Shown piece by piece: positions 44,112 to 52,765 of a stretch of DNA of 64,000 bases; within the stretch, counting starts at the first letter, position 1, and each line of letters starts with the position of its first letter. Source of the stretch: Pseudomonadota bacterium (GTDB lineage Bacteria > Myxococcota_A > Polyangia > Polyangiales > Polyangiaceae). A program made the position numbers and the translations under genes. The notes under the pieces are model-generated. The model saw only the letters and a list, made by a program, of their open reading frames with translations. It searched no databases and had not been told where the DNA came from. Where the stretch lies: positions 1 through 64,000 of the forward strand of contig JAEXCN010000143.1 of the NCBI GenBank assembly GCA_023402175.1, written 5' to 3'.

Positions 44112-44180
44112 GGGTCGCGCCAATCTAGGCCGATGCTCCCCCAGGTCAACGGGCGAGCGCTCACGAGCACTCACGGGCGC

Positions 44181-44984
44181 TCACGATCCAAAGAAGCCGA
44201 TGACGAAGGAGTGGAGCGGGGCCGCCTCTCCGAGCCCCTCCTGGAGCTTCGGATCGAAGCGCAACGTCGTGAGGCCCACCATCATGAGCAACACGGCGAT
44301 GGGCACACCGGCGATCGCCATCGGGCGCCATCGGCCGAACAAGCGCGACGACGCGATCGTGGTCGTCACGGCCAGGGCGAGCGCGTCGACGAGCGCCCCT
44401 GCCGTGTGGATGCCCTCCGCACGCGACGTCCGGATCCCGACGAGCATGATCACGACGAACGCGCACACCGCGGCGATCACGAGGCCGATCCTCAGCAGGC
44501 TCGCGCCGCCTCGCGTGAGGAGCGCCGTCGTCCGTCGTGCGAAGAGCGCGACGAGCACGCCGGTGACGACGGCGAACGCCGAGAACGTCACGCCCGCGAG
44601 CGCATGGTGGTGCGTCGTCTTCCGGAGCAGCGCGCCGAAGATGGAGAGCAGCCCGAGCTCGATGACGCTCCACCAGAGGATTCCGACGGCGAGCATCGAA
44701 GCTCGCTCTCCCGCGAGGAGCCGAAGACCAATGCGCGCACGGCGGAGCACGGCGACCGCGGCCACCGCGATCGGCGTCGCGACGGCGGACAGGACGAGCC
44801 ACTGCACGAGCGCCCTCGACGCCGAACCGTCGTCGCCCATCCGGAGCGCGGCCGGAAGCGCGGAGGCGACTGCCGCCACGACGCCACCGGCGACGATGAA
44901 CCCGAAGCGCATGACAATCGACGAACCGTCGCTGTCGGGCTCCGGCTCGTGCGCGAGCCTCTCGATCGGCGGCTGAACAGTCAT
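44181..44984 (-). CDS. Polytopic integral membrane protein, unknown function
   Basis: The 267-residue protein has about six hydrophobic segments, including 'FGFIVAGGVVAAVASAL', 'WLVLSAVATPIAVAAVAVL', 'GLVIAAVCAFVVIMLVGI' and 'MAIAGVPIAVLLMMVGLT'. A His-rich loop 'LLRKTTHHHALAG' lies between segments 3 and 4. A short acidic N-terminus precedes the first helix. This layout resembles the membrane half of some sulfatase-like or lipoteichoic-acid-synthase-like proteins, but no catalytic domain follows. I assign no function. It ends 69 bases before the next gene on the same strand. Confidence 0.72.
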   Translation of the reverse strand: MTVQPPIERLAHEPEPDSDGSSIVMRFGFIVAGGVVAAVASALPAALRMGDDGSASRALVQWLVLSAVATPIAVAAVAVLRRARIGLRLLAGERASMLAVGILWWSVIELGLLSIFGALLRKTTHHHALAGVTFSAFAVVTGVLVALFARRTTALLTRGGASLLRIGLVIAAVCAFVVIMLVGIRTSRAEGIHTAGALVDALALAVTTTIASSRLFGRWRPMAIAGVPIAVLLMMVGLTTLRFDPKLQEGLGEAAPLHSFVIGFFGS

Positions 44985-45080
44985 GCGAGACGCGTGGCAC
45001 TATAGCGAACCAGCCCGGCCGTCGCGCGCAGAACCGCGTTCGGGCGCGAGCGCGACCGCACCGCCGAGCTCGAGCACCGC

Positions 45081-46316
45081 TCAGAACGCGTCGATGGGCG
45101 CGAGCGGCGGCATGCGCACGATCGCGTCGATCGCCGACGCGAGGCGCGCGTCCGCACGCGCGAGCCCGAGCGCAACCGCAGCGCTCGCCGGAAGAGCCCC
45201 GTAGAAGATCGCGGCGACGCCCGCGCGCGTCGTCTGCAGAGCACCTCGGACCCCCTGCGCCGGCCCGACCTCCGCACGGCCGCCACGGACGCGGATGCCG
45301 AGCGCGATGACCTCGCCCTCCTCCGGCGAGCGGACGACGACGTCGAACGCCCCGTCCGACGCGTACCCTCGCGCAGCGAGCGCACGCGGGATGTCCTCGA
45401 TCCGCACCATCGGACCACCGACGATCTCACCGAACGCGTGCTCGACGCCCTCGGTCCCAGACCGGCGGCCGTCGGCGTCGGGGAGCGCCCGCTCGATCGG
45501 ATCGGACTCCGGGACTTCGACGACGATCTCGGCGACCTGATCGCGCATCGCCCCCAGCGCCCCGAAGAGCGCACGCCGGGTCTCGTCGTCTTCGGCGACG
45601 ATCTCCTCTACCTCGAGGATCGTCTCGGCGTGGAGCTCGCTCTGCGAGAGCGAGAACGCGACGTAGCCGGCCGCCCCGCGCTCGTCCTTCCCTCGCTGCT
45701 TCGCGCGCTCGCACACGAGCGTGATCCGACGCTCGCGCGCGAGGAGCATCTCCCAGTAGCGTCGCGGGCGCGCGATCCACCCGCTCGAGCGCTCGGCCAC
45801 GCGCGCGTGCAGGCCGCGGATCGCCTTGTCGTCGCCCGAGCGCACACCCCTGACGCGGTCGCGCGCGAGCGCTTGCCACGAAGCGGGCACCGCACGCGCA
45901 TCGATCGCGAGTCGCTTGCGCGAGGACGTCGTCGCGTAGCCGAGCCGCGCGTAGAAGCCGTGCCTGAACGCGTAGAGCATCGTCAGGGCATCGCCGCGCC
46001 GATCGGAGAGCACGTGGAGATGCTCCACGAGCGCGCTGGCAACGCCGCGCCCGCGCGCTTCGGGGGCGACCCCCACGGAGGCGATGCCTCCGACCTTCAC
46101 GGGCGCGCCACCGAAGTGCGCCTGGAACGGGAACAGGAAGGCGTGTGCGACGATGGCTCCGGCATCGACCGCGACGACGAGATGCTCGAGCCCTCCGAAC
46201 GGATTGTGCGTGAAGTTCCGCTCGCGTGCTTCGACGTTCCTGGGATCCGGGTACGCAGCGAGATGGATCTCGACGAGGCGTTCGAGGTCCCGGCCGTGTG
46301 CCTTTCGGTACTGCAT
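45081..46316 (-). CDS. Eis-type GNAT N-acetyltransferase
   Basis: The 411-residue protein starts at ATG 46316 ('MQYRKAHGRDLERLVEIHLA'); the frame is open to 46424 but the extra part is Arg-rich. The N-terminal GNAT domain has the acetyl-CoA loop 'VAPEARGRGVASALVEHL' and the preceding strand 'VKVGGIASVGV'. A second GNAT-like middle domain and a C-terminal sterol-carrier-like domain would fill the rest, matching the roughly 400-residue Eis architecture. The last residues 'LAPIDAF' resemble the buried C-terminal carboxylate of Eis enzymes. Eis proteins acetylate amines at several positions; the substrate here is unknown. Confidence 0.8.
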   Translation of the reverse strand: MQYRKAHGRDLERLVEIHLAAYPDPRNVEARERNFTHNPFGGLEHLVVAVDAGAIVAHAFLFPFQAHFGGAPVKVGGIASVGVAPEARGRGVASALVEHLHVLSDRRGDALTMLYAFRHGFYARLGYATTSSRKRLAIDARAVPASWQALARDRVRGVRSGDDKAIRGLHARVAERSSGWIARPRRYWEMLLARERRITLVCERAKQRGKDERGAAGYVAFSLSQSELHAETILEVEEIVAEDDETRRALFGALGAMRDQVAEIVVEVPESDPIERALPDADGRRSGTEGVEHAFGEIVGGPMVRIEDIPRALAARGYASDGAFDVVVRSPEEGEVIALGIRVRGGRAEVGPAQGVRGALQTTRAGVAAIFYGALPASAAVALGLARADARLASAIDAIVRMPPLAPIDAF

Positions 46317-46373
46317 TCGCCTAGTTCTCCATGAGCGCGGCGGGTCGTCGGGCGCAGCCCCAAAACTTGGCCC

Positions 46374-49300
46374 GTGCAGATCGCACATGTTACGCGCGAT
46401 CCGATGCAAGCTGAACACGCGCACACCAGGGCGAGGACGAGCTCGAATGGTTCGAATGGCGCGCGCGCGCCTTCAGCCAGTGCACGGCTCGGGGGTGCTC
46501 GAGCCGACTTCGTCGCGGGGCTCGGCCGCAAGGTCGCCGACCTCCGCACGACGTTCGCCCGCGTGAAGGCGACGACCGACGACGTGTCGACGCGCGACGA
46601 GCTCCGGAGGAAGCTCCACGCGCTCGCCTCGGCCGCGAAGATGATGAAGTTCGACGCGATGGACCGCGGGATCGCCGAGGCGCTCGGCACCCTCGACCGG
46701 ACGCCGCGTGACGCAGCTCTCGACGACATCGACCTCGAGTCGATCGAGCAGATCATCGAGGACCTGCCGGCGCTCGCGTGGGGTGACGGCCGCGCGCGCT
46801 CGTCCCGCGCGGAGTCCGCCGAGCGGGCTACGCCGCGGTACGGCGTGCTCGTCGTCGGCAGCTCGCTCATCGCCGAGGCGCTCCTCGAAGAGGACGAGAG
46901 CGCTCGCGCCACGTTCGTCTGCGAGAGCACGCCGGACGCCCCCGCCGCGTTCGACCTCGTCCGCACGAACGAGCCCGATCTCGTCGTCCTCGATGCGGAC
47001 GTTCCGAGCGCTGCCGACTTCGTCGAGGCGCTCATGGATGACCCGCTCACGGAGGCAGTCCCCGTCGTCGTCGTCGGCAGCTTCCTCGAGCAAGGCGAGG
47101 CCGCGCGCTACATCGCGATGGGCGTCGCGAAGACGGTGAGCAAGCCGACGTCGCGCGAAGCGCTTCGCGCCGTCTGCGAAGAGACGCTCTGTCCGAGCCT
47201 CGCGATCGTGGCCAGCGCGGCCCATGCCGTTCTCGGCGAGCCGACGCTCGAGGAGCTCGGCGAGCGCCTCGCGACCGAGCTCCGCGACGCCATCGTCGGA
47301 CGGGCCGACCCGTCGACGCGGACCCGCCGGATCCCGCTCGGTCAGGGCACCGAGGTGCTCGGCGCGGTCTGGGGCGCGATCGCGCGCGTCCGCGAGGTCG
47401 TGACGGCGCGCAGCGACGGGCTCATCCGATTCGCCGGCGGCCCCGAAGGCGCGCTCACGCCCGCGCCGCTCCTCTGCGAGCCCGATGTTGCACGCGGCGA
47501 TCGGATCCGTGCGCCTCGCCGTGGCCCCGCTGCCGAGGTCCGCCTCCAGGGCCGTCGCGTCGTCGTCGCGGACGACGATCCCGCCGTCGTCTGGTTCCTC
47601 GCCGATCTGCTGAAGACGGCCGGCTGCATCGTCCAGGAGGCGTTCGACGGACAGCAAGCGCTCGAGCTCGCGTACAAGAGCTCCCCCGATCTCGTCATCA
47701 GCGACATCCTGATGCCGAACGTCGACGGCTTCTCGCTCTGCCGGGCGCTCCGCCGCGACGTCGCGCTCCGCGATACGCCCGTCATCCTGCTCTCGTGGAA
47801 GGAGGACCTCCTCCAGCGCGTGCGCGAGCTCGGCGCCAACGCCGCCGGCTACGTCCGCAAGGAGAGCGACACGCGCGCGATCATCGCTCGCGTCCGCGAG
47901 GCGCTCCGCACGCGCGGTCGCATCGAGGCGCGCCTTCGTGAGGAAGGCGAGGTCCGCGGACGGCTCGACGGCATCAGCATCCGCAGCCTGCTCGAGATCG
48001 TCTGCGCGACGCGGCCCGAGGCGCGCGTCTCGGTCCGCGATGCCTCGTTCCTCTACGAGGTCGAGATCCGCTGGGGTGCGCCGCAGCGTGCGACGCGCAC
48101 CGACGGCAACGGCAGCTTCCTCAAGGGCTCGCTGGTCCTCGCGCAGATGCTCGGGATCAGCGCGGGCCGCTTCACCGTGACGAACAGCACCTCGCCGATC
48201 GAGGCCGACCTCGACGGCAACCTCGCCGCCCAGCTCGCCAAGCCGATCGCGAGGGCTCGCGCGGCGATCTCGCTCTTGACCGGAATCCAGGTGAACACGG
48301 TCGCGCGGATTCGCTTCGACGACGAAGCGCTCGACGATTATCTCGCGGCGACGCCCGAGCGTGCGCGCCTCGTCGCGCGCCGACTCGCCAACGGCGCATC
48401 CCCTCGCGAGCTGCTCCTCTGCGGCGGAGCCGAACCTGCTCTGCTCGACGACATCCTCTGCGACCTCGCAGCACGCGGCTTCGTGATCGGCATCGAGGGC
48501 GCGGATGGCGAGGACATGCTGCAGCCCGCGATCGCGCAGCTCCTGCAGCACGCCGATGCGCGCGCTTCGTTTGCTCCGCGTTCGGGCACGCCCGCGCCGG
48601 TCCCGGCGCTCGTCGATGCGCTGCCCGTGATGCACGCGAACAGCGACGCCATCTGCACCGGCGAGGTCTCCGCTCCGATCTGCACGAGCCCGACGCCCGG
48701 TACAGCTTCGTCGCTGGAAGATGCCGTCCTCCGCGAAGTGATCCACCGCTCGCCGACGCCCGCGCAGGCTCTCCCGCCCGTGGTCGCCGAGCAGCCGTCG
48801 ATCATCGATCCGAAGGAGCTCCGCCCGCGCTCGTCGCCGGTGCCGCCGGCGTGCCAGGAAGACGAGCATGGAACGCCGACGGCCGATCAGATCGTCGCGC
48901 TCGGCGAGCCGACCGTCGTGGACGACACCGTCTACGGCGAAGAGCGGTCGGTCTCGATCGACGTCCCGAAGGTCGAGACGGCGAGCGAGGATGACGAGGA
49001 CGCGGACGCGACCGTCGACGAGCAGAACGAGCTGCAGCGTGACGATCTCACCCCGTTCGCGTCGGTGACGGCGAGCGAGGAGCCGGTGGTCGTTCCCGCG
49101 AAGCGCAAGGCATGGCCGATGGTCGCGTTCGTCGCGGCGACGGGCATCGTCGCGTGGGCCGTTCTCCACTTCTCGACGAGCTCGACGAGCTTGCCGAAGC
49201 AGCAGCAGAAGCAGCTCGAGGCCCCGGCTCCGGAGATGCCGCTGCCCGCAAAGCCCGCGAAGACCGCGGCCGCGGAGCAGGACAAGGCCGACAAGGTCTT

Positions 49301-49535
49301 CTACACGCCGGTCGCGGCCGAGACGGCGCTTCCCGCGGGGCATGGTGTGATCGACGTCTCCGCCCCCGAGGGCGCGGTCGTCCTCGTCGACGGCAAGGAG
49401 CGGGCGCGCGGATCGACGAAGGTGCCGGCTCCGCCTGGCAACCACGATGTCCGGGTCCGAAACGACGGCAGCGCCGAGCGGGCGTACACGATCGACGTCC
49501 GGACGAGCCGCGTCGCACACGTCAAGTACGAGTAG
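46374..49535 (+). CDS. Response regulator fused to a transmembrane helix and PEGA domain
   Basis: The 1053-residue protein starts at GTG 46374, 57 bases from the divergent Eis gene. The layout is as follows. A helical N-terminal region at about 45-150 is possibly HPt-like. A degenerate receiver-like domain at about 158-285 has 'LVVLDADVPS' but poor flanking motifs. A complete receiver at about 393-515 has acidic 'VVADDDPA', phospho-acceptor Asp444 in 'LVISDILMPN' and Lys in 'GYVRKES'. A PatA/DUF4388-like region covers about 530-720, followed by a long acidic/proline-rich linker. One membrane helix lies near 913-933 and a PEGA domain near 990-1053 ('GVIDVSAPEGAVVLVDGKER'). It probably links cytoplasmic phospho-signalling to the envelope. 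Confidence 0.85.
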   Translation: MQIAHVTRDPMQAEHAHTRARTSSNGSNGARAPSASARLGGARADFVAGLGRKVADLRTTFARVKATTDDVSTRDELRRKLHALASAAKMMKFDAMDRGIAEALGTLDRTPRDAALDDIDLESIEQIIEDLPALAWGDGRARSSRAESAERATPRYGVLVVGSSLIAEALLEEDESARATFVCESTPDAPAAFDLVRTNEPDLVVLDADVPSAADFVEALMDDPLTEAVPVVVVGSFLEQGEAARYIAMGVAKTVSKPTSREALRAVCEETLCPSLAIVASAAHAVLGEPTLEELGERLATELRDAIVGRADPSTRTRRIPLGQGTEVLGAVWGAIARVREVVTARSDGLIRFAGGPEGALTPAPLLCEPDVARGDRIRAPRRGPAAEVRLQGRRVVVADDDPAVVWFLADLLKTAGCIVQEAFDGQQALELAYKSSPDLVISDILMPNVDGFSLCRALRRDVALRDTPVILLSWKEDLLQRVRELGANAAGYVRKESDTRAIIARVREALRTRGRIEARLREEGEVRGRLDGISIRSLLEIVCATRPEARVSVRDASFLYEVEIRWGAPQRATRTDGNGSFLKGSLVLAQMLGISAGRFTVTNSTSPIEADLDGNLAAQLAKPIARARAAISLLTGIQVNTVARIRFDDEALDDYLAATPERARLVARRLANGASPRELLLCGGAEPALLDDILCDLAARGFVIGIEGADGEDMLQPAIAQLLQHADARASFAPRSGTPAPVPALVDALPVMHANSDAICTGEVSAPICTSPTPGTASSLEDAVLREVIHRSPTPAQALPPVVAEQPSIIDPKELRPRSSPVPPACQEDEHGTPTADQIVALGEPTVVDDTVYGEERSVSIDVPKVETASEDDEDADATVDEQNELQRDDLTPFASVTASEEPVVVPAKRKAWPMVAFVAATGIVAWAVLHFSTSSTSLPKQQQKQLEAPAPEMPLPAKPAKTAAAEQDKADKVFYTPVAAETALPAGHGVIDVSAPEGAVVLVDGKERARGSTKVPAPPGNHDVRVRNDGSAERAYTIDVRTSRVAHVKYE

Positions 49536-49584
49536 GCCCGACGCGTCTCTTTGACCGCGACACCGTTCGCGGTAAGGAGGCGCG

Positions 49585-51930
49585 ATGCCGTCCTCGGGCG
49601 CCCGATCGAGACTTCGAAGCAGCGCGATCGCCACGATCGTGCTCGCTGTCGGATGTACGAAGGGCAGCCCGGACGCGGCGCAAGGGTCCGCGACGTCCCT
49701 CGCCGCAAGCGCCGCGAAGGCGCCGAGCGCGAAGGGATCGAAAGCGACGGACACCCCTCGTGACGCGACGGTGATCGACTTCCTCGCGAACGGCGAAGAC
49801 TGCAGCTTCGGCCATCGCGGCGTGCTCATCGATCTCGGTGATGCGACGACGCGCTCGCGGATGTCGGGCACGCGGCTCGCGAAGCCGGACGTCGAGATGC
49901 GCGAGCACGAGGGAGCATCGTGGGTGAGCGTCCGCGCGCGTTCGCTCGAGCTGTCGTTCATCTCGACGAGCGAGGTCAAGCCGGAGAACGGCGTCATCGT
50001 CGAAGCACGCGTACGCGGCGGTGCCGCAAAGAGCGCGTCCGTCTACCTGAACGGCAAGCCGATCGGATCGCTCTCGTTGAAGAAGGGCGAGACCACCATC
50101 GTCTCTGCGAGGGCACCGTCGACGTTCATCGCGCGCGGCACGAACGAGCTGCTGCTCCGTTTCAATGGGGGCTCGCGCACGCAGCACGATCAGCTCGCCG
50201 AGATCGACTGGATCCGAGTCGGTCCGAACGACGGTGATGCGCCCTATTCTGCGCCGACACGCAGCGATGCGGTGACGACCGTCTCGATCGCGGGTACCGC
50301 GCGTCGCTCGGTCTCGCTCCGCGCGCCCGGCTTCGCGCGATGCTCCGCGTTCATCCCCAATGGCAGCGTGCTCGAGGGCTTCATCGGCGCGACCGGCGGT
50401 GAGGCCGACGCGGAGGTGCGTGTCCTCGTCGATCGCTCCGAGCCGCGCGTCGTGGGGACGTTCCATCTCGGCGGGCCGACCGATCCGACGGGGTGGAGGC
50501 CGATCTCGATTCCGCTCGGGGACATCGGTACGATCGCCGGCGTCGAGCTCGTCGCGAAGAACAGCTCGAAGGGCGCGCGCGTCGCGTTCGCCGAAGCGCG
50601 CGTCGTTCCGCCGCCCGAGCAAACCGCTGCTGCGGCCGCTCCGCCGGCCGTGGTCCCGAAGGCGCGAGGCGTGATCCTCGTCGTGCTCGGCACGACCGGA
50701 CGGCGCATCTCGATCCACGGCGGGTCGATCGCGATGCCGGAGCTCGCGAATCTGGCGAACAGCGGCGTCGTGTTCGAGGCACACCGCGCGACGTCGAGCT
50801 GGGCGACCGGCGCTGTCGGGTCGATGCTCACCGGTCTCTCGCCGCGAGAGCACGGCGCCTCCGATGCCGATGCCGTCCTCGCTCCCGGCGTGTTCACGAT
50901 CGCGGAGGCCGCACGTCAGGCCGGCATCGTGACCGCGATGTTCAGCGCGAACCCGACGACGACGGCGCCGTACGGCTTCGCACGTGGATGGGAGACATTC
51001 GTCACGCGGCTCCCCGGAGAAGACGCTCCGGCGACGGCGATCTTCGACGACGTCGGCAAGTGGCTCGATGCACACAAGGACGACCGGTTCTTCCTCGTGG
51101 TCCATGCGCGCGGCGGACATCCGCCGTGGGACGTGACGAGCGAAGAGCTGAAGGAGCTTCCGCCGCAGAACTACCAGGGCAGCCTCGAGCCGAAACACGC
51201 GGGAGAAGCGCTCGCGAAGGCGCGAAAGGCCGGCGGGCGGTCGTTCGCGGATCCCGATCGCGAGCGCGCGTTCGCGCTCCACGGCAAGGCGCTCGCCGCC
51301 CACGACGCGGCGCTCGGCGCGCTCGTCGCGCGCATCCGCACGATGGGTCGCGACAAGGACACCGTCTTGCTGGTGACCGGCGATGTCGGCGTCGATGCGG
51401 CCGCGCGCGTCCCGTTCCTCGAGGACGACTCGCTCGAGGAGGGCGCCCTCGCGATCCCGCTCGTCGTCCGCGGGATCGGCGAGCGACCGCGCGAGCGTGT
51501 GAGCGCCGCGACGAGCGGAGTGGACATCGCGCGGACGGTGCTCGACTCGTTCGGACTTCCACCGCCGCCGCGGCTCCGGGGCGAGAGCCTTTGGGCGATC
51601 GCCGCGCAGAAGCGGCCGACGGTCGAGCGGCCGCTCGTCGCGGCCACGACGACGCGCTTCTCGGCGCGGTGGAGCGCGTTCGCCGTGGTCGGCGTGCGCG
51701 AGCGCGAGGTGAAGGTCTGCAACCTCTCGCTCGATCCGGACTGCGTCAGCGACGTACGCCCGAGCCATCCGCTCGCGGCCGAGGCGCTCCACTCGCTCGC
51801 CTGGAACGAGCTCGTCGAGAAGACCGGAAGAGGCGCCCGCGAGGGGCGGCCCGCCGCGCCCGAGCCCCCGCTCGGACGCGTCACCGCCGACGGACCGACC
51901 TCAGCCGCGCTCAAGGTCTGGGGCCGCTAA
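49585..51930 (+). CDS. Sulfatase/alkaline-phosphatase-fold lipoprotein, probably catalytically altered
   Basis: The 781-residue protein starts at ATG 49585 with an ideal AAGGAGG site (49574-49580). The signal ends LAVGC. Residues about 60-340 form a beta-sandwich-rich region ('VSVYLNGKPIGSLSLKKG'-like strands). The rest follows the sulfatase fold: 'ARGVILVVLGTTGRRIS', 'SSWATGAVGSMLTGLSPREHG', 'DDRFFLVVHARGGHPPWD' and 'TVLLVTGDVGVDAA'. In active relatives the first block carries Asp-Thr metal ligands, the second a Cys/Ser/Thr nucleophile and the last an Asp-His pair. Here these are LGTT, SWAT and GDVGVD, so metal binding looks lost. It may be a binding protein rather than an enzyme. Confidence 0.78.
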   Translation: MPSSGARSRLRSSAIATIVLAVGCTKGSPDAAQGSATSLAASAAKAPSAKGSKATDTPRDATVIDFLANGEDCSFGHRGVLIDLGDATTRSRMSGTRLAKPDVEMREHEGASWVSVRARSLELSFISTSEVKPENGVIVEARVRGGAAKSASVYLNGKPIGSLSLKKGETTIVSARAPSTFIARGTNELLLRFNGGSRTQHDQLAEIDWIRVGPNDGDAPYSAPTRSDAVTTVSIAGTARRSVSLRAPGFARCSAFIPNGSVLEGFIGATGGEADAEVRVLVDRSEPRVVGTFHLGGPTDPTGWRPISIPLGDIGTIAGVELVAKNSSKGARVAFAEARVVPPPEQTAAAAAPPAVVPKARGVILVVLGTTGRRISIHGGSIAMPELANLANSGVVFEAHRATSSWATGAVGSMLTGLSPREHGASDADAVLAPGVFTIAEAARQAGIVTAMFSANPTTTAPYGFARGWETFVTRLPGEDAPATAIFDDVGKWLDAHKDDRFFLVVHARGGHPPWDVTSEELKELPPQNYQGSLEPKHAGEALAKARKAGGRSFADPDRERAFALHGKALAAHDAALGALVARIRTMGRDKDTVLLVTGDVGVDAAARVPFLEDDSLEEGALAIPLVVRGIGERPRERVSAATSGVDIARTVLDSFGLPPPPRLRGESLWAIAAQKRPTVERPLVAATTTRFSARWSAFAVVGVREREVKVCNLSLDPDCVSDVRPSHPLAAEALHSLAWNELVEKTGRGAREGRPAAPEPPLGRVTADGPTSAALKVWGR

Positions 51931-52012
51931 ACGCCCCCGCCCGGAGCACGAGCACGCTTCTCGTAACGGACTGCTGAATTTCGCCGCCGAGCGTGCTAGG
52001 TCTGGGCGCTCC

Positions 52013-52099
52013 GGAGAGGTGACCGAGTGGCCGAAGGTGCATGACTGGAAATCATGTGGGCGTGCAAGCGTCCCGCGAGTTCGAATCTCGCCCTCTCCG
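52013..52099 (+). tRNA. tRNA-Ser (anticodon GGA)
   Basis: The 87-base sequence folds as a class II tRNA. The acceptor stem is GGAGAGG with CCTCTCC. The anticodon stem CATGA/TCATG closes a CTGGAAA loop with anticodon GGA at 52047-52049. There is a long variable arm (GGGCG...CGTCCC), and the T-arm GCGAG-TTCGAAT-CTCGC is typical. The anticodon reads UCC and UCU. No CCA is encoded. A strong terminator hairpin follows 40 bases later. Confidence 0.97.
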
Positions 52100-52139
52100 C
52101 TGCTTTCTCAGCAGTAATCACCAGCAGTAGTCATCGACG

Positions 52140-52178
52140 AACGGTCAGCGAGCCACCAGGTCGCTGACCGTTTCGTTT
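52140..52178 (+). terminator. Rho-independent terminator downstream of tRNA-Ser
   Basis: A perfect 12-base inverted repeat AACGGTCAGCGA ... TCGCTGACCGTT with a 9-base loop is followed by TCGTTTTG. This is a typical intrinsic terminator and ends the tRNA transcript. Confidence 0.9.
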
Positions 52179-52299
52179 TGGTGCGTCCATCGCCGCAGAT
52201 CGTTCCGCGGGCTCGCCCGTTCGAAGGGGAACGCTTCAGCCATGACGACGGGTGCCTGTTACGATTCGAGCGCCGGGCGCAGGCGCGTGGACGTGCGTG

Positions 52300-52545
52300 A
52301 TGGAGTGCCAGACGTTCGACTCCTCGCTCCTCGACGGGCTGTACGACGAGCCGGACAGCGGCCCGTCCAGCGAGCTCGACGAACACGCGGCGAGCTGTGA
52401 GACGTGCGCCGGGCGCATCGCTCGGCTGCGGAAGACACGTGCGCTCGTCCGGCCGGCGCTCGAGGCTCCCCTGCCCGGCGGGCTCGAAGCACGCATCCTC
52501 GCTGCTGCGGAAGCCGCGATGGACGAAGCGGCCTCGTTCGGATGA
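52300..52545 (+). CDS. Small zinc-finger protein, anti-sigma (HC2) type
   Basis: The 81-residue protein starts at ATG 52300 ('MECQTFDSSLLDGLYDEPDS'); a GTG at 52252 would add 16 residues of doubtful value. It contains the HxxxCxxC zinc motif of ZAS-type anti-sigma factors at His29, Cys33 and Cys36 ('LDEHAASCETCAGRI'), followed by a helix 'RLRKTRALVRPALE'. There is no membrane segment and no adjacent sigma gene, so it may be an orphan soluble anti-sigma or a redox-responsive zinc protein. Confidence 0.72.
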   Translation: MECQTFDSSLLDGLYDEPDSGPSSELDEHAASCETCAGRIARLRKTRALVRPALEAPLPGGLEARILAAAEAAMDEAASFG

Positions 52546-52765
52546 GCGTGCATTCTGCAAAGACTACGTGGATCCCTCGTAGCTCGTCGGAAGACGTTCG
52601 CGGCCCGTCAGAAGATTGCAGGCTGACGCGACAGCGCCCGGCGGCTGGGCCCGAAGTTGAAGGGGGACGCAGCCTACGGCTGGCTTCTCCCAGCTTGTGG
52701 CGGCGCCGCGGCTCGGTTACGGGATGCGGTCGAGCCGCGAGAGCGCGGGGTAGGAGGGTAGTACC

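Noticed and set aside
44155..44190. Repeated GCTCACG-type units at the start of the exported-protein gene
   Set aside because: Short and GC-rich, in a place where alternative GTG starts recur; probably coincidental rather than a functional repeat.
46473..49997. A 1174-codon open frame on the - strand opposite the response regulator gene
   Set aside because: It is an antisense shadow produced by high GC and codon bias: Arg/Asp/Ala-rich, no recognisable domain, while the + strand has clear receiver, membrane and PEGA domains.
49522..51792. A 756-codon - strand frame opposite the sulfatase-fold gene
   Set aside because: Highly Arg/Asp-rich with no domain; the + strand has lipoprotein signal, strong ribosome-binding site and fold motifs.
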